Source: Armatimonadota bacterium (GTDB taxonomy: Bacteria; Armatimonadota; Zipacnadia; Zipacnadales; UBA11051). From it: a stretch of 64,000 nt of DNA. A program made the position numbers and the translations under genes. The notes under the pieces were generated by a model. That model saw nothing but the letters and a program-made list of their open reading frames with translations, did no database searches and was not told the DNA's origin. The stretch lies in assembly GCA_013178155.1 (NCBI GenBank), contig JABLXH010000040.1, positions 16,675 to 80,674 of the forward strand, in the 5' to 3' direction. Below are positions 52,719 through 60,933 of the stretch, in pieces; within the stretch, counting starts at the first letter, position 1, and every line of letters starts with the position of its first letter.

Positions 52719-53093
52719 CTATTCGGCCCGTTCGACCACGATCGGTGTCCCGCCGCGCACGGCCTTGAAGACCGTGGGATCGCCCTCGACCTGGCCGAAG
52801 ACGGTCACCGGACTGGCCGGCCGTATCTCCGTGCCGGAGCTCATCGGCGTGGGGCCGAAGAAGATGCAGAAGGCCTGTCCCGGCGGCCAGTAGGCCAGAT
52901 CGCCCAGGGCCACCGTGGCCTGAGCGTCTTCCCCCTCACTCACCACGGCGGTGTCAAAGTAGATCTCGTCCCCCCACGTCTTGGCGACGCTGTTGATCGG
53001 ACAGGCGTCCCAGATGAGGTCAGCCATGCCGGTGTCGTTTAGTGTCGCTGTGGCGGACACCTTACCAGCGGTGATGCGTATCCGTCGCGCCAT
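52719..53093 (-). CDS. Cyclophilin-like (TM1367/DUF369-type) small protein
   Basis: 124 residues. RRIRITAGKVSATATLNDTGMADLIWDACPI opens a beta barrel, WGDEIYFDTAV and ALGDLAYWPPGQAFCIFFGP follow, typical of the cyclophilin-like fold family represented by TM1367. Peptidyl-prolyl isomerase residues of true cyclophilin are not conserved, and the biological role of the family is unknown. It sits 29 nt upstream of xylB and 21 nt downstream of a TIM barrel gene. ATG 53093 has GGGGAG upstream. Confidence 0.83.
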   Translation of the reverse strand: MARRIRITAGKVSATATLNDTGMADLIWDACPINSVAKTWGDEIYFDTAVVSEGEDAQATVALGDLAYWPPGQAFCIFFGPTPMSSGTEIRPASPVTVFGQVEGDPTVFKAVRGGTPIVVERAE

Positions 53094-53114
53094 CACTCAT
53101 CACTCCCCGCTCCG

Positions 53115-53945
53115 TTAGGAGCCGTCGGCGAACAGCCGCAGGTAACCAAGGCCCAGCTTGAAGCCCTCTTCGCGTCCAACGGCGGCGTCCTCGTGCTCGA
53201 TGGACAGCACCCCGTTGTAACCATTGCGCCGCAGGCGGCCGATGTACACACCCCAGTCAATCTCACCCAGGCCCGGGATCACATAGCGCCACCAACCGCT
53301 CTCCTGGTTTCCGATCCAGGCCAGTTTGGGGTAGTTGATCTCTACATCCTTGGCATGGGTATGGAAGATGCGGCTGGCGAACTTCTCGACGGCCAGGAGG
53401 TAGTCTTGGCCCTGCCAGGCCAAGTGGCTGGGGTCGAAGTTGAGGCCGAAGTTCTCATTCGGGACCTCGTTGAAGATCAGCTCCCACTGAGCCAGGCACT
53501 GGATATTGGTGGCAAACCAGTTCTCCATGGCCAGTCTGACCCCTTGGTCAGCAGCCCGCGGCGCAAACTCCCGATAGAAGGGAGCGGCGATCTCAACGAT
53601 GGCTTGCTCACGCTTCATCCCGGCTGGCGGCAGACCCGCCAGGCAGCAAAGCGTCTTGACGCTTGTCTTCTTCATCGCCTCCAGCGTCGCGGCCAAGCGC
53701 TGACGGTTGGCGGTGCGCTCGCTCTCATCCCCATGGCTGATGTTGGCATAGGTGGCGAAGCTCGAGATCTCAAGGCCTGCTTCCTGAACCGTCGCCTCCA
53801 GCCGGGCGAAGTCCATGGTAGCGGGGTCCGAATGAGCCGACGGCGTGGCCACCTCGAGTGCGTCAAACCCCGCCTCGGCGGCGAACTTGACGACCGTCTC
53901 CAGGCTCTCGTTTCCAAACGGCGCGGTAAGCATACCGATCTTCAC
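53115..53945 (-). CDS. Sugar phosphate isomerase/epimerase (xylose-isomerase-like TIM barrel)
   Basis: 276 residues. IGMLTAPFGNESLETVVKFAAEAGFDALEV opens the barrel, GVRLAMENWFATNIQCLAQWE and FGLNFDPSHLAWQGQDYLLAV supply Glu, Asp and His metal ligands, HTHAKDVEIN is the sugar segment, and VLSIEHEDAAVG gives the last Glu. It is likely an isomerase or epimerase of a sugar or sugar acid. GTG 53945 has GGGAGG 7 nt before. It abuts glycerate kinase with 1 nt between, so the two are coupled. Confidence 0.86.
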   Translation of the reverse strand: MKIGMLTAPFGNESLETVVKFAAEAGFDALEVATPSAHSDPATMDFARLEATVQEAGLEISSFATYANISHGDESERTANRQRLAATLEAMKKTSVKTLCCLAGLPPAGMKREQAIVEIAAPFYREFAPRAADQGVRLAMENWFATNIQCLAQWELIFNEVPNENFGLNFDPSHLAWQGQDYLLAVEKFASRIFHTHAKDVEINYPKLAWIGNQESGWWRYVIPGLGEIDWGVYIGRLRRNGYNGVLSIEHEDAAVGREEGFKLGLGYLRLFADGS

Positions 53946-53946
53946 G

Positions 53947-55110
53947 TTACGACCTCCCTGTAGAGGCTATAGGTTTTTCCCGAGCGATCCACAGACTCAC
54001 GATCTGTCGGGCGGTGAACCCAATCAGCTTCTTGGCCGTGTCCGGAGCCATCGCCTGCTCCAGAGTCATGGGCCGCACACACGTGCAGAATACGGCGTCA
54101 AAGCACTCACTGAGGCCTGGAGCATCCTCCTCTATCGCCCCCCCGAGGGCCACGACAGGCACGCCCAGTTCCCTGGCCACTTCAGCCACACCTTTGGCGG
54201 TCTTGCCAAAGACAGTCTGGCCGTCAATGCGCCCCTCCCCCGTCAGGCAGAGGTGGCAACCCGCCATGCGCTGGCGCAACTCCACCGCCTCGATGACGAT
54301 GTTGACACCCCGCTCGAGTCGTGCCCCGCAGAAGGCCACCAGCCCAGCACCCAGCCCCCCGGCAGCGCCAGCCCCCGGCATGTCGGCCACGGCCACGCCG
54401 AGATCGCGCTCGACCACGGCGGCGAAGTTGCGCAGGCCGTCATCCAGCTCCCGCACGGCCTCCGGTGAGGCACCCTTCTGCGGACCATAGACTTGGGCCG
54501 CCCCCGTGGGACCGTATAGCGGGTTGTCCACGTCGCAGGCCACGCGGCCATCGGTCTCTCGGAGTCGCGGGTCCATAGAGGTGGTGTCAATGCGACGCAG
54601 TCGCGCCAGGCCCGCTCCGGTCGGGCAGACGGGCTCACCCGCATCGTCAAGGAGGCGGGCGCCCAGGGCCGCCGCGACCCCGAGACCTCCGTCGTTGGTC
54701 GCGCTGCCACCAAGGCCGATGATGAGCTTGCGACAGCCCTCGTCGAGTGCTGCCCGGATCAGCTCACCGGTACCGTAGGTCGTAGTCCGCAGGGGGTCGC
54801 GCTGACCCTCCGGGACCAGAGGCAGACCAGAGGCCGCGGCCATCTCGATGACCGCCGTCCGCCCGTCGCCAAGGATGCCGTAGGTAGCGACCACGGGCTC
54901 GCCCAGCGGCCCGGTGACAGTGGCCCTGCGGAGCGAACCACCGGTTGCATCCACGAGCGACTGCACCGTGCCCTCGCCACCATCGGCCATGGGCACGGTG
55001 ACACACTCCACGGCCGAACCGATCGCCGCGACGCCCGCGACGGCGGCCTCGCAGACCTCTCGGGCAGTGAGCGAGCCCTTGAAGGAGTCCGGGGCGATGA
55101 TAACTTTCAT
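53947..55110 (-). CDS. Glycerate kinase (class II, GarK/GlxK type)
   Basis: 387 residues, family-typical. VIIAPDSFKGSLTAREVCEAA, VTVPMADGGEGTVQSLVDATGG, IIGLGGSATNDGGLGVAAALGARLLD and PGAGAAGGLGAGLVAFCGARL are characteristic GarK blocks. It phosphorylates D-glycerate, giving 2-phosphoglycerate from sugar acid or glyoxylate breakdown. ATG 55110 has GAGG 6 nt upstream. Its neighbours suggest feeding from hydroxypyruvate or tartronate semialdehyde, but no reductase is in view. Confidence 0.93.
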   Translation of the reverse strand: MKVIIAPDSFKGSLTAREVCEAAVAGVAAIGSAVECVTVPMADGGEGTVQSLVDATGGSLRRATVTGPLGEPVVATYGILGDGRTAVIEMAAASGLPLVPEGQRDPLRTTTYGTGELIRAALDEGCRKLIIGLGGSATNDGGLGVAAALGARLLDDAGEPVCPTGAGLARLRRIDTTSMDPRLRETDGRVACDVDNPLYGPTGAAQVYGPQKGASPEAVRELDDGLRNFAAVVERDLGVAVADMPGAGAAGGLGAGLVAFCGARLERGVNIVIEAVELRQRMAGCHLCLTGEGRIDGQTVFGKTAKGVAEVARELGVPVVALGGAIEEDAPGLSECFDAVFCTCVRPMTLEQAMAPDTAKKLIGFTARQIVSLWIAREKPIASTGRS

Positions 55111-55201
55111 CTGTTACCTCGCCCATGGGCACTGGCAGGACCGGTAGGAGGCCCCGCGGCGCTGCCGACCGGTCCGGATTCGCCAGCGTCTCTTCGGGGC
55201 G

Positions 55202-56137
55202 CTATAGCTCAGCCCAGGCCTGCAGGAAGGTGCGCTTCGTGTGGGCGATCACGAGCTCCGAGCTCTCGCCGGGCATCGGCTTCACCTCAAAGGTGAAGAC
55301 CATCTTCTCGGTCGGCACCTCGTTTTGGAACACTCCGGCGTAGATGAGCGCCTCCAGGTAGCCCTTGAGCTCCGCGACACCGTTGCTCCCGCCTGGGTAG
55401 CCGAAGCGCGGGTGATAGTCGCCGTAGCCGTCCTTGCCCTCTTCGGCCACGGCGTTGCCGGCATGCAGGTGGATGATGTACGGGGCCAGCGTGGCCACCA
55501 GGTCACGGGCATCCTCAAACAGGATCGGGACGTGGGACAGGTCGATCGTCAGGCCGAAGTTACTGACCTCCTCCCGCACCCGGGCGGCGAACTCGGCCGT
55601 GCGGTCGCTCGGCCCAATCAGACACTTCTTGTCTACCGAGTGGTCGAACTGCTCTACCGACAGCCAGACCGGCTCGTCTGTCGCCTGCGCCTCGGCGTAG
55701 CGACAGAGCTGCACGCAGGAGTCCACCATCAGGTCCAGCATGCGTTTGTTGTCATCGTCATTGTCGGCACCGGGACCCGAAAGACACGCGCAGATCCGCG
55801 CGCCCATCTCATAGCTGGCGTCTATCGCCAGCTTCACCTCCTCGATCGCGGCCTGCCGTCCGCTCTCATCCAGGTCGTTGAGGCTCAGCTTGTTGAGCAG
55901 CAGACCAGGCTGGGCGCCGACCCCGATCTTCAGCCCGGACTGCTCGCAGATCGCCCGGATCTGCTGGTGCACACCCTCGTGCTGACTGCGTCGCACCTCC
56001 ACGACATTGAAGAACTCGTCCTGCGCCAGTGCGCGGACCGACTCAATGGTGAGCTCCGGGTTGTCGTCCTTGATGACGGGATAGGCCATGAAATGCACCA
56101 GGCCCAGGTCCATCGTCTGACGCCACGATTCGGTCAT
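55202..56137 (-). CDS. Sugar phosphate isomerase/epimerase-like TIM barrel
   Basis: 311 residues. GLVHFMAYPVIKDDNPELTI opens it, VWLSVEQFDHSVDKKCLIGP gives a Glu, FGLTIDLSHVPILFED and YIIHLHAGNAVAEEGKDGYG supply Asp and His residues, and MVFTFEVKPMPGESSELV ends it. It belongs to the AP-endonuclease-2/xylose-isomerase-like superfamily; substrate unknown. ATG 56137 has GGAG 10 nt upstream. It is the first gene of the minus-strand unit that continues to xylB and is divergent from the PfkB kinase. Confidence 0.83.
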   Translation of the reverse strand: MTESWRQTMDLGLVHFMAYPVIKDDNPELTIESVRALAQDEFFNVVEVRRSQHEGVHQQIRAICEQSGLKIGVGAQPGLLLNKLSLNDLDESGRQAAIEEVKLAIDASYEMGARICACLSGPGADNDDDNKRMLDLMVDSCVQLCRYAEAQATDEPVWLSVEQFDHSVDKKCLIGPSDRTAEFAARVREEVSNFGLTIDLSHVPILFEDARDLVATLAPYIIHLHAGNAVAEEGKDGYGDYHPRFGYPGGSNGVAELKGYLEALIYAGVFQNEVPTEKMVFTFEVKPMPGESSELVIAHTKRTFLQAWAEL

Positions 56138-56317
56138 CTGCAACTCACTCCTTCTTCACGCCAACCGTCACGGCGCATTGTCACGTATGGTCAGTGCGCT
56201 CGTTGTTCGCCATGCCGGTGGCCATACCTCCCACGGGGCTCCGGACACCCGCTAGAAGGAGAGAGCAGGAGCGAGAGCGAAACCGGCCGTCAACAGCCAG
56301 CGACACAGGACGGGACC

Positions 56318-57310
56318 ATGTACGATTGCGTTTCTATCGGTAGCGCCACTCAGGATGTTTTCGTTTTCAGCCAGGGAACCCAGATCCATCGTCTGCAGAC
56401 GATTGATGGCGAGCAGGCCTTCCTGGCCTTCGAGTACGGGGCGAAGGTGAGGGTGGAGGAGATGTTCATCTCGGTCGGTGGAGGGGCGGTCAACACCGCC
56501 ATCGCCATCGCCAGACTGGGCCTGCACACCGCCATCGTGTGCGAAACGGGCGACGACGACGCGGCCTGCAGGATCTGCGCTGCCCTCCAGGAGGGCGGCG
56601 TGGACACCAGCATGGTGGTCCGCAACCCCCGCATCAGCACAGGCTATTCGGTCATCATCACCGGGTTTGACGGGGACCGCACGGTCCTCGTCCATCGTGG
56701 CGCCTCGACCGATCTCTCTCGTCGCGAGATAGACTGGGAGCGGGTTGCGCAGACGCGCTGGATCTACCTCGGTTCCATGGCTGGCGCCAGCGCCCAGCTC
56801 TGGGACGACATTGCGGCCTTCGCCGCAGAGCGGAAGATCCGGCTTGCCATCAATCCAGGTTCGACGCAGTTTGAGCGCGGGCTCAGCGGCATGGCGCCCG
56901 TGCTTGCGGTGACTGATGTGATCTTCGTGAACCGGTCAGAGGCCTATCGGCTGGCGGATGTGGAGCTCAGAAGGGGAGACCAGGACGAACAGGAGGCGAT
57001 GCGGCGTCTGCATGCGGCCGGCTGCAAGCTGGTGGTGATGACCTCGGGCCGCCAGGGTGCCCACGCCTTCGACGGCCAGCGTTTCTACTTCTGTCCTGCC
57101 CGGGAGGTTCAGGTGGTCTCAAACCTGGGGGCTGGTGACGCCTTCGCCTCCGCCTGCCTGGCCGCCCTGCACCGGGGATTGGACATCGAGCAGGCTCTCT
57201 GCGCGGGCAGCCTCAACGCGGCCGGGGTCGTAGGCCAGATGGGGGCCACGACGGGACTGTTGTCCTGGGACCAGATTGCGGCTGGGCTGGGTGACGACCG
57301 GCAGCCATGA
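56318..57310 (+). CDS. PfkB-family sugar kinase
   Basis: 330 residues. DCVSIGSATQDVFVFSQGTQ starts the fold, SVGGGAVNTAIAIARLGLHT is the first signature, and NLGAGDAFASACLAALHRGLD is the second with the catalytic Asp. It probably phosphorylates a keto-sugar such as 2-keto-3-deoxygluconate, fructose or ribose; the sequence does not decide. ATG 56318 has AGGACGGGA just before it. Divergent from the TIM barrel gene, it is likely part of the same catabolic module. Its 3' end is 1 nt from convergent jag. Confidence 0.9.
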   Translation: MYDCVSIGSATQDVFVFSQGTQIHRLQTIDGEQAFLAFEYGAKVRVEEMFISVGGGAVNTAIAIARLGLHTAIVCETGDDDAACRICAALQEGGVDTSMVVRNPRISTGYSVIITGFDGDRTVLVHRGASTDLSRREIDWERVAQTRWIYLGSMAGASAQLWDDIAAFAAERKIRLAINPGSTQFERGLSGMAPVLAVTDVIFVNRSEAYRLADVELRRGDQDEQEAMRRLHAAGCKLVVMTSGRQGAHAFDGQRFYFCPAREVQVVSNLGAGDAFASACLAALHRGLDIEQALCAGSLNAAGVVGQMGATTGLLSWDQIAAGLGDDRQP

Positions 57311-57311
57311 G

Positions 57312-58055
57312 CTAGGGGATGCGCGGCGAGATCACCAGACAGCGATCGTCACCTTCACCCTCGCTGTAGGTCTCGACCTCCGGGTCGTCGCGCAGCGCCA
57401 GGTGGATGATCCGACGTTCGAAAGCCTTCAGATCGGGGATGACAACTTCCTGCCCCCGGCGCTTGGCCTTCTCGGCGTGGGAGAAGGCCATCTTGCGGAG
57501 CATGTCCTTCCGCCGCGCCCTGTAGTTTTCAGCGTCAACGATGATCCGCGCACCGCAGTCACCGCCCGAGTTGGCCACCACGGCCGCGAGGAGCTGCAGA
57601 GCGTCCAGGGTGGCCCCATGGCGGCCGATGAGCAGCCCCAGCGACGGCCCCGTGATCTCCAGGATGATCTCCCCCGGCTCACCCTCGTGGATAAGAACGC
57701 TGGTCTCCAGGCCCATCAGGCGCGTGGTCTCGGCCAGAAACTCCTGGGCTCGAAGGGCAGCCGCCTGTTGCTCCGAACCCAGAGCAGTTGGCACGGCCGG
57801 TGCCACCGCATCGGACCCGGTATCCTCCGCCACCGGCGTCTCAGGTTCAGCCTCACCCGGGTCAGACGTCGTCACTGGAGTCTCGATACGGGTGGCGCGT
57901 ACACGGAAGTCGCCCGTTGTGCCGAGGAACCCCAGAAGCTTCTTTGGCTCCTCGATGACCTCGAAGGCAACCTGGTCCTCAGTGGCCTGGAGTTGCTCGA
58001 GGGCGGCCGCCTTGGCCTCCTCCAGCGTCTTGCCGCTAACCTCCACTGATTCCAT
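57312..58055 (-). CDS. jag: Jag/KhpB-type RNA-binding protein
   Basis: 247 residues. Domain order is Jag-N (VEVSGKTLEEAKAAALEQL, then LLGFLG), an acidic linker, KH (GLLIGRHGATLDALQLLAAVV) and R3H (AFERRIIHLALRDDPEVETYSEG). It binds RNA with KhpA and accompanies yidC in many Gram-positive-type genomes. ATG 58055, with GGGAGG 10 nt before, is preferred over GTG 58064. Gap to yidC is 60 nt. Confidence 0.95.
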   Translation of the reverse strand: MESVEVSGKTLEEAKAAALEQLQATEDQVAFEVIEEPKKLLGFLGTTGDFRVRATRIETPVTTSDPGEAEPETPVAEDTGSDAVAPAVPTALGSEQQAAALRAQEFLAETTRLMGLETSVLIHEGEPGEIILEITGPSLGLLIGRHGATLDALQLLAAVVANSGGDCGARIIVDAENYRARRKDMLRKMAFSHAEKAKRRGQEVVIPDLKAFERRIIHLALRDDPEVETYSEGEGDDRCLVISPRIP

Positions 58056-58115
58056 CAGCGCCACGCCTCCCTTCGATCAACTGGCCGATGCGGTCCACTT
58101 GCGGGCCGATGTGAT

Positions 58116-59807
58116 TCAGCGCTTCCGGCCACTGGTCTTGCCGGCGGTCGACGAGGGCTTCCTGGCCTTGTCGTCCGCGGCAGAACCTGCAGCAGGTCTC
58201 TCCTCGCTGTGCTTGTGCTCCCCGGTGGGCCCCTTGGTGGAGAGCACCTTCACCATGCCACCAGGTTCCTTGGGGCTGGGCTTGCCAGCCTCCAGCAGGC
58301 TTTCCGTCCCGTCGGCAACGTGCTTGCGAGCCTGGGCTCGCGTATAGGCGAACTGCTGCACAAAATACACGATGTTGGTGGCCAGCCAGTACAGCAGGAA
58401 TGCCGCGGGGAAACCCTTGAAGAAGAAAAAGAACATCAGCGGCATCATGTAAGTCATCATCTGCTGCTGCTGAGCTTGCTGGTCAGTCATGGTCGGGTTC
58501 GGCTGCAGCTTCTGGGTCATCTTCTGGAAGAAGACCATGCTGATGGTGTAGGCCACCAGCAGCACCGTGTCCGGCGCCGCCAGGTTCCGTACCCACAGGA
58601 AGCCGTGGCCGTTGAACTGCACGATGTAGTCGCGGATCCCGTACCACAGCACCATTAGGATCGGGATCTGGATGATCATCGGCAGGCAGCCGCCCAGGGG
58701 GTTGACCCCGTTCTGCTGGCAGAGCTTCCAGAACTCCTCCTGGAACTTCTGCTTGTCGTCTACGTACCGTTCCTGCAAGGCCTTGATCTGGGGCTGCAGC
58801 CGTTTCATGGCCTCGGCCGAGGAGAGCTGCTTCTTGGTCAGAGGCCAGATCAGTATCCGGCTCAGGACCGAGATCATCAGGATGCCTAGCCAGCGCACCC
58901 CACCCGAGAGGTCAACAAAGAACGCCATGACCCGGTACCACAAGCCGGCACTGCTCAAGGTATCCAGGGGCTCGCCGATAGCATCCGCAACGCCGAGCTT
59001 GTCCCAGCCGCTGCCGTCCTCGCGAGGCACCCAGGTGTAGAACAGGGGCTTGCCACGTCGGTCAACGGGCGTAAACGGGTTCCACGCCGCGGCGTAAAGA
59101 TTCTTGGCCTTCTTGACATCGCGCAGCTCATCATAGGCTATGCGTGCGGCGTGGGTCTTGGCAAAGGCGGCGAAGGGGCTCCCCGCCGCAGAGGCCGCCT
59201 GGCCAGCCTTGTTGTAGGTTTCCAGCGCTTCCGAGTACCGTCCGAGGCGCTCCTGGATGCGCGCGATTCGCATCTGCGCCAGCCACAGACAGGGCTGCAT
59301 CTTGATGGCCCGGACCAGGCCCACCAGACCGTTGACCTCTACCACACCCTCGACGGTGATCGGTTTGCCGTCAAGTTCGCCCGCTTTCAGCCCCTCCAGA
59401 ATCACGCTCTCTGGCACGCTAACCGGGCAGACACCACCGTCGTAGACGAACTGCCCCTGCCCCTTGCCAAGGTCGCGGTAGATGCCCGAGACCCGCACCG
59501 TCTGGCCGCGGGCCTCGGTGGCATGCGCGACGATGTCTTCGGGCGGAACCGAGCGGACCTTGCCCCCACCCGAGAAGAAGCCGCGCACTCCGTCCAGGAA
59601 GCCGCCCCCGCCCCCGTTCTTGTCCTGTTCGGCCGCCGCCATGGCCTGCAACTCTCGTAGCTGCTGGTCAAGGCTGGGGGTATCAGGGATGGTCAGCTCA
59701 GGGGGAAGGCCGTCTTGGCTCCGGGGCTCTGCTGCCCAGCACATCGCGCCCGCGATGCACAGCAGAAGCAGTATCCCGGAGTATCTCAGGGCCTGAGTGC
59801 TTGTCAT
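58116..59807 (-). CDS. yidC: YidC/Oxa1 membrane insertase with unusual ectodomain
   Basis: 563 residues. A signal or anchor (YSGILLLLCIAGAMCWA) is followed by a Gly-rich stretch, a compact OB-like beta domain (about 90-170; ARGQTVRVSGIYRDLGKGQG, LDGKPITVEGVVEVNGLVG) and TPR-like helices (about 175-240; RIARIQERLGRYSEALETYN). The insertase core runs about 285-495 (SRILIWPLTKKQLSSAEAMK with the groove Arg, GVNPLGGCLPMIIQIPILM, LLYWLATNIVYFVQQ). A basic tail (KARKPSSTAGKTSGRKR) may contact ribosomes. It lacks the P1 beta-supersandwich of proteobacterial YidC. Confidence 0.93.
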   Translation of the reverse strand: MTSTQALRYSGILLLLCIAGAMCWAAEPRSQDGLPPELTIPDTPSLDQQLRELQAMAAAEQDKNGGGGGFLDGVRGFFSGGGKVRSVPPEDIVAHATEARGQTVRVSGIYRDLGKGQGQFVYDGGVCPVSVPESVILEGLKAGELDGKPITVEGVVEVNGLVGLVRAIKMQPCLWLAQMRIARIQERLGRYSEALETYNKAGQAASAAGSPFAAFAKTHAARIAYDELRDVKKAKNLYAAAWNPFTPVDRRGKPLFYTWVPREDGSGWDKLGVADAIGEPLDTLSSAGLWYRVMAFFVDLSGGVRWLGILMISVLSRILIWPLTKKQLSSAEAMKRLQPQIKALQERYVDDKQKFQEEFWKLCQQNGVNPLGGCLPMIIQIPILMVLWYGIRDYIVQFNGHGFLWVRNLAAPDTVLLVAYTISMVFFQKMTQKLQPNPTMTDQQAQQQQMMTYMMPLMFFFFFKGFPAAFLLYWLATNIVYFVQQFAYTRAQARKHVADGTESLLEAGKPSPKEPGGMVKVLSTKGPTGEHKHSEERPAAGSAADDKARKPSSTAGKTSGRKR

Positions 59808-60110
59808 CTAGGCCGTCCGTTCATTGTCCTTGGTCGGTGCGGCGTTGTCGGCCGGCGCAAGCCGCGGCGGCACAGGGTCGTCTCCGCCCCGGCACCAGGG
59901 GTTGCAGCGAGCAATGCGCCAGCAGGCCAGCCAGAGACCGCGCCACAATCCGTGCGTCTCCAGGGCCTGAACAGTGTACTCGGAGCACGAGGGGCGGAAG
60001 CGACAGACTGGCGGGAGCCAACGGCTGACCCATTGGTAACCGCGCACCAGCCACACGAAGGGTCGTGCCGCCCATCCTGCGTTGTCACGACGGCCCGCCA
60101 ACCTCGTCAT
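59808..60110 (-). CDS. yidD: Membrane protein insertion efficiency factor
   Basis: 100 residues. [32 protein letters not shown] and [17 protein letters not shown] are the YidD signature with conserved Cys. It assists YidC-dependent insertion. ATG 60110 with AGGGA 7 nt before it lies inside the end of rnpA, giving a 26-nt overlap. The stop abuts yidC. Confidence 0.92.
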   Translation of the reverse strand: MTRLAGRRDNAGWAARPFVWLVRGYQWVSRWLPPVCRFRPSCSEYTVQALETHGLWRGLWLACWRIARCNPWCRGGDDPVPPRLAPADNAAPTKDNERTA

Positions 60111-60438
60111 GGATGATCCCTGCGGTCCGCAGCAGATGCTGCAAGGCCCCGGCGAGGTCACGAAACGGCGCCTCGGCTGCTGGCTGGTAGGCGATGATAA
60201 TGATGTCATGCAGACCGCTGAGCGAAGGCCGGAGTGCCCGAAAGGCCTCGCGAAGGCGTCGCCGAACCCGGTTGCGCACCACTGCCAGCGGTGAGACCCG
60301 ACGGCCCACAACATAGGCCGCGCGTGTTGTCGTACCCGCCGCCGGACCAACTACCACACCCAATAGCTTGTGGCGAAACCTCCTGCCACACCGGTATACA
60401 CGGTCGAAGTCAGTCTGCCGACGAAGGGTATCCCTCAC
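60085..60438 (-). CDS. rnpA: Ribonuclease P protein component
   Basis: 117 residues, normal RnpA size. [19 protein letters not shown] and the RNR motif [19 protein letters not shown] bind the pre-tRNA 5' leader with RnpB RNA. Start is GTG 60438, with AGGGAA 8 nt upstream. It lies 60 nt downstream of rpmH, so the two share the rpmH promoter. No rnpB gene is in the window. Confidence 0.95.
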   Translation of the reverse strand: MRDTLRRQTDFDRVYRCGRRFRHKLLGVVVGPAAGTTTRAAYVVGRRVSPLAVVRNRVRRRLREAFRALRPSLSGLHDIIIIAYQPAAEAPFRDLAGALQHLLRTAGIIHDEVGGPS

Positions 60439-60498
60439 GATGGGGTTCCCTGCCCCGCCGTGGAGGCCTGGGGCAGCAAGGCCAACGCCATGGGGGTC

Positions 60499-60636
60499 TC
60501 AGGCCACGCCCAGACGCACACGGCCCTTTGCCCGCCGCCTCGCCACCGTGCGGCGACCGGCTTTGGTGGCCATGCGAGCCATGAACCCCTGCTTGCGGAG
60601 CCGGGGGCGCCGCTTAGGCTGGAATGTACGCTTCAT
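60499..60636 (-). CDS. rpmH: Ribosomal protein bL34
   Basis: A 45-residue bL34, too small for a long-ORF scan. [18 protein letters not shown] begins it and [14 protein letters not shown] ends it, a strongly basic chain typical of L34. GAGGGTGA precedes the ATG. It is the first gene of the rpmH-rnpA-yidD-yidC-jag block, with a consensus promoter 100 nt upstream. In many genomes dnaA and oriC flank rpmH, but dnaA is not present here. Confidence 0.96.
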   Translation of the reverse strand: MKRTFQPKRRPRLRKQGFMARMATKAGRRTVARRRAKGRVRLGVA

Positions 60637-60736
60637 CACACGTCACCCTCATCAACGAGCTATGGACCAGTCGGAGAAGGCATGGCCACAAACGAAAGCG
60701 CGCCGCTGCAGCTTAGGCCACAGGCCGCGGATAGGT

Positions 60737-60765
60737 AGTATATCACATGCCCTCGGGCCTGGCAA
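60737..60765 (-). promoter_or_regulatory. Promoter of the rpmH-rnpA-yidD-yidC-jag block
   Basis: Minus strand TTGCCA (60760-60765), a 17-nt spacer and TATACT (60737-60742). It lies 101 nt before the bL34 ATG. The rest of 60637-60933 shows no DnaA boxes or further genes. Confidence 0.82.
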
Positions 60766-60933
60766 TAGCCAACAGCGGCATGCCGGCAAGCGAGTGCCCT
60801 GCATGAGTGAAAGCGAGGTTGCTCGCTGGGGATGGCCGGGGGCTGACGGAGTGACGCTGAGTGACAAGCAGGAGCGGCTCCGCAGCAATGCGGCGGGACC
60901 AGCGCTGTCAGGGGCTAGCGGACGGAGACCGCT

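Noticed and set aside
55241..56317. Long plus-strand extension of the PfkB kinase frame
   Set aside because: It is the shadow of the minus-strand TIM barrel gene. The PfkB fold begins at ATG 56318.
60637..60933. oriC/DnaA-box cluster upstream of rpmH
   Set aside because: No TTATCCACA-like boxes or AT-rich unwinding region were found, only the rpmH promoter.
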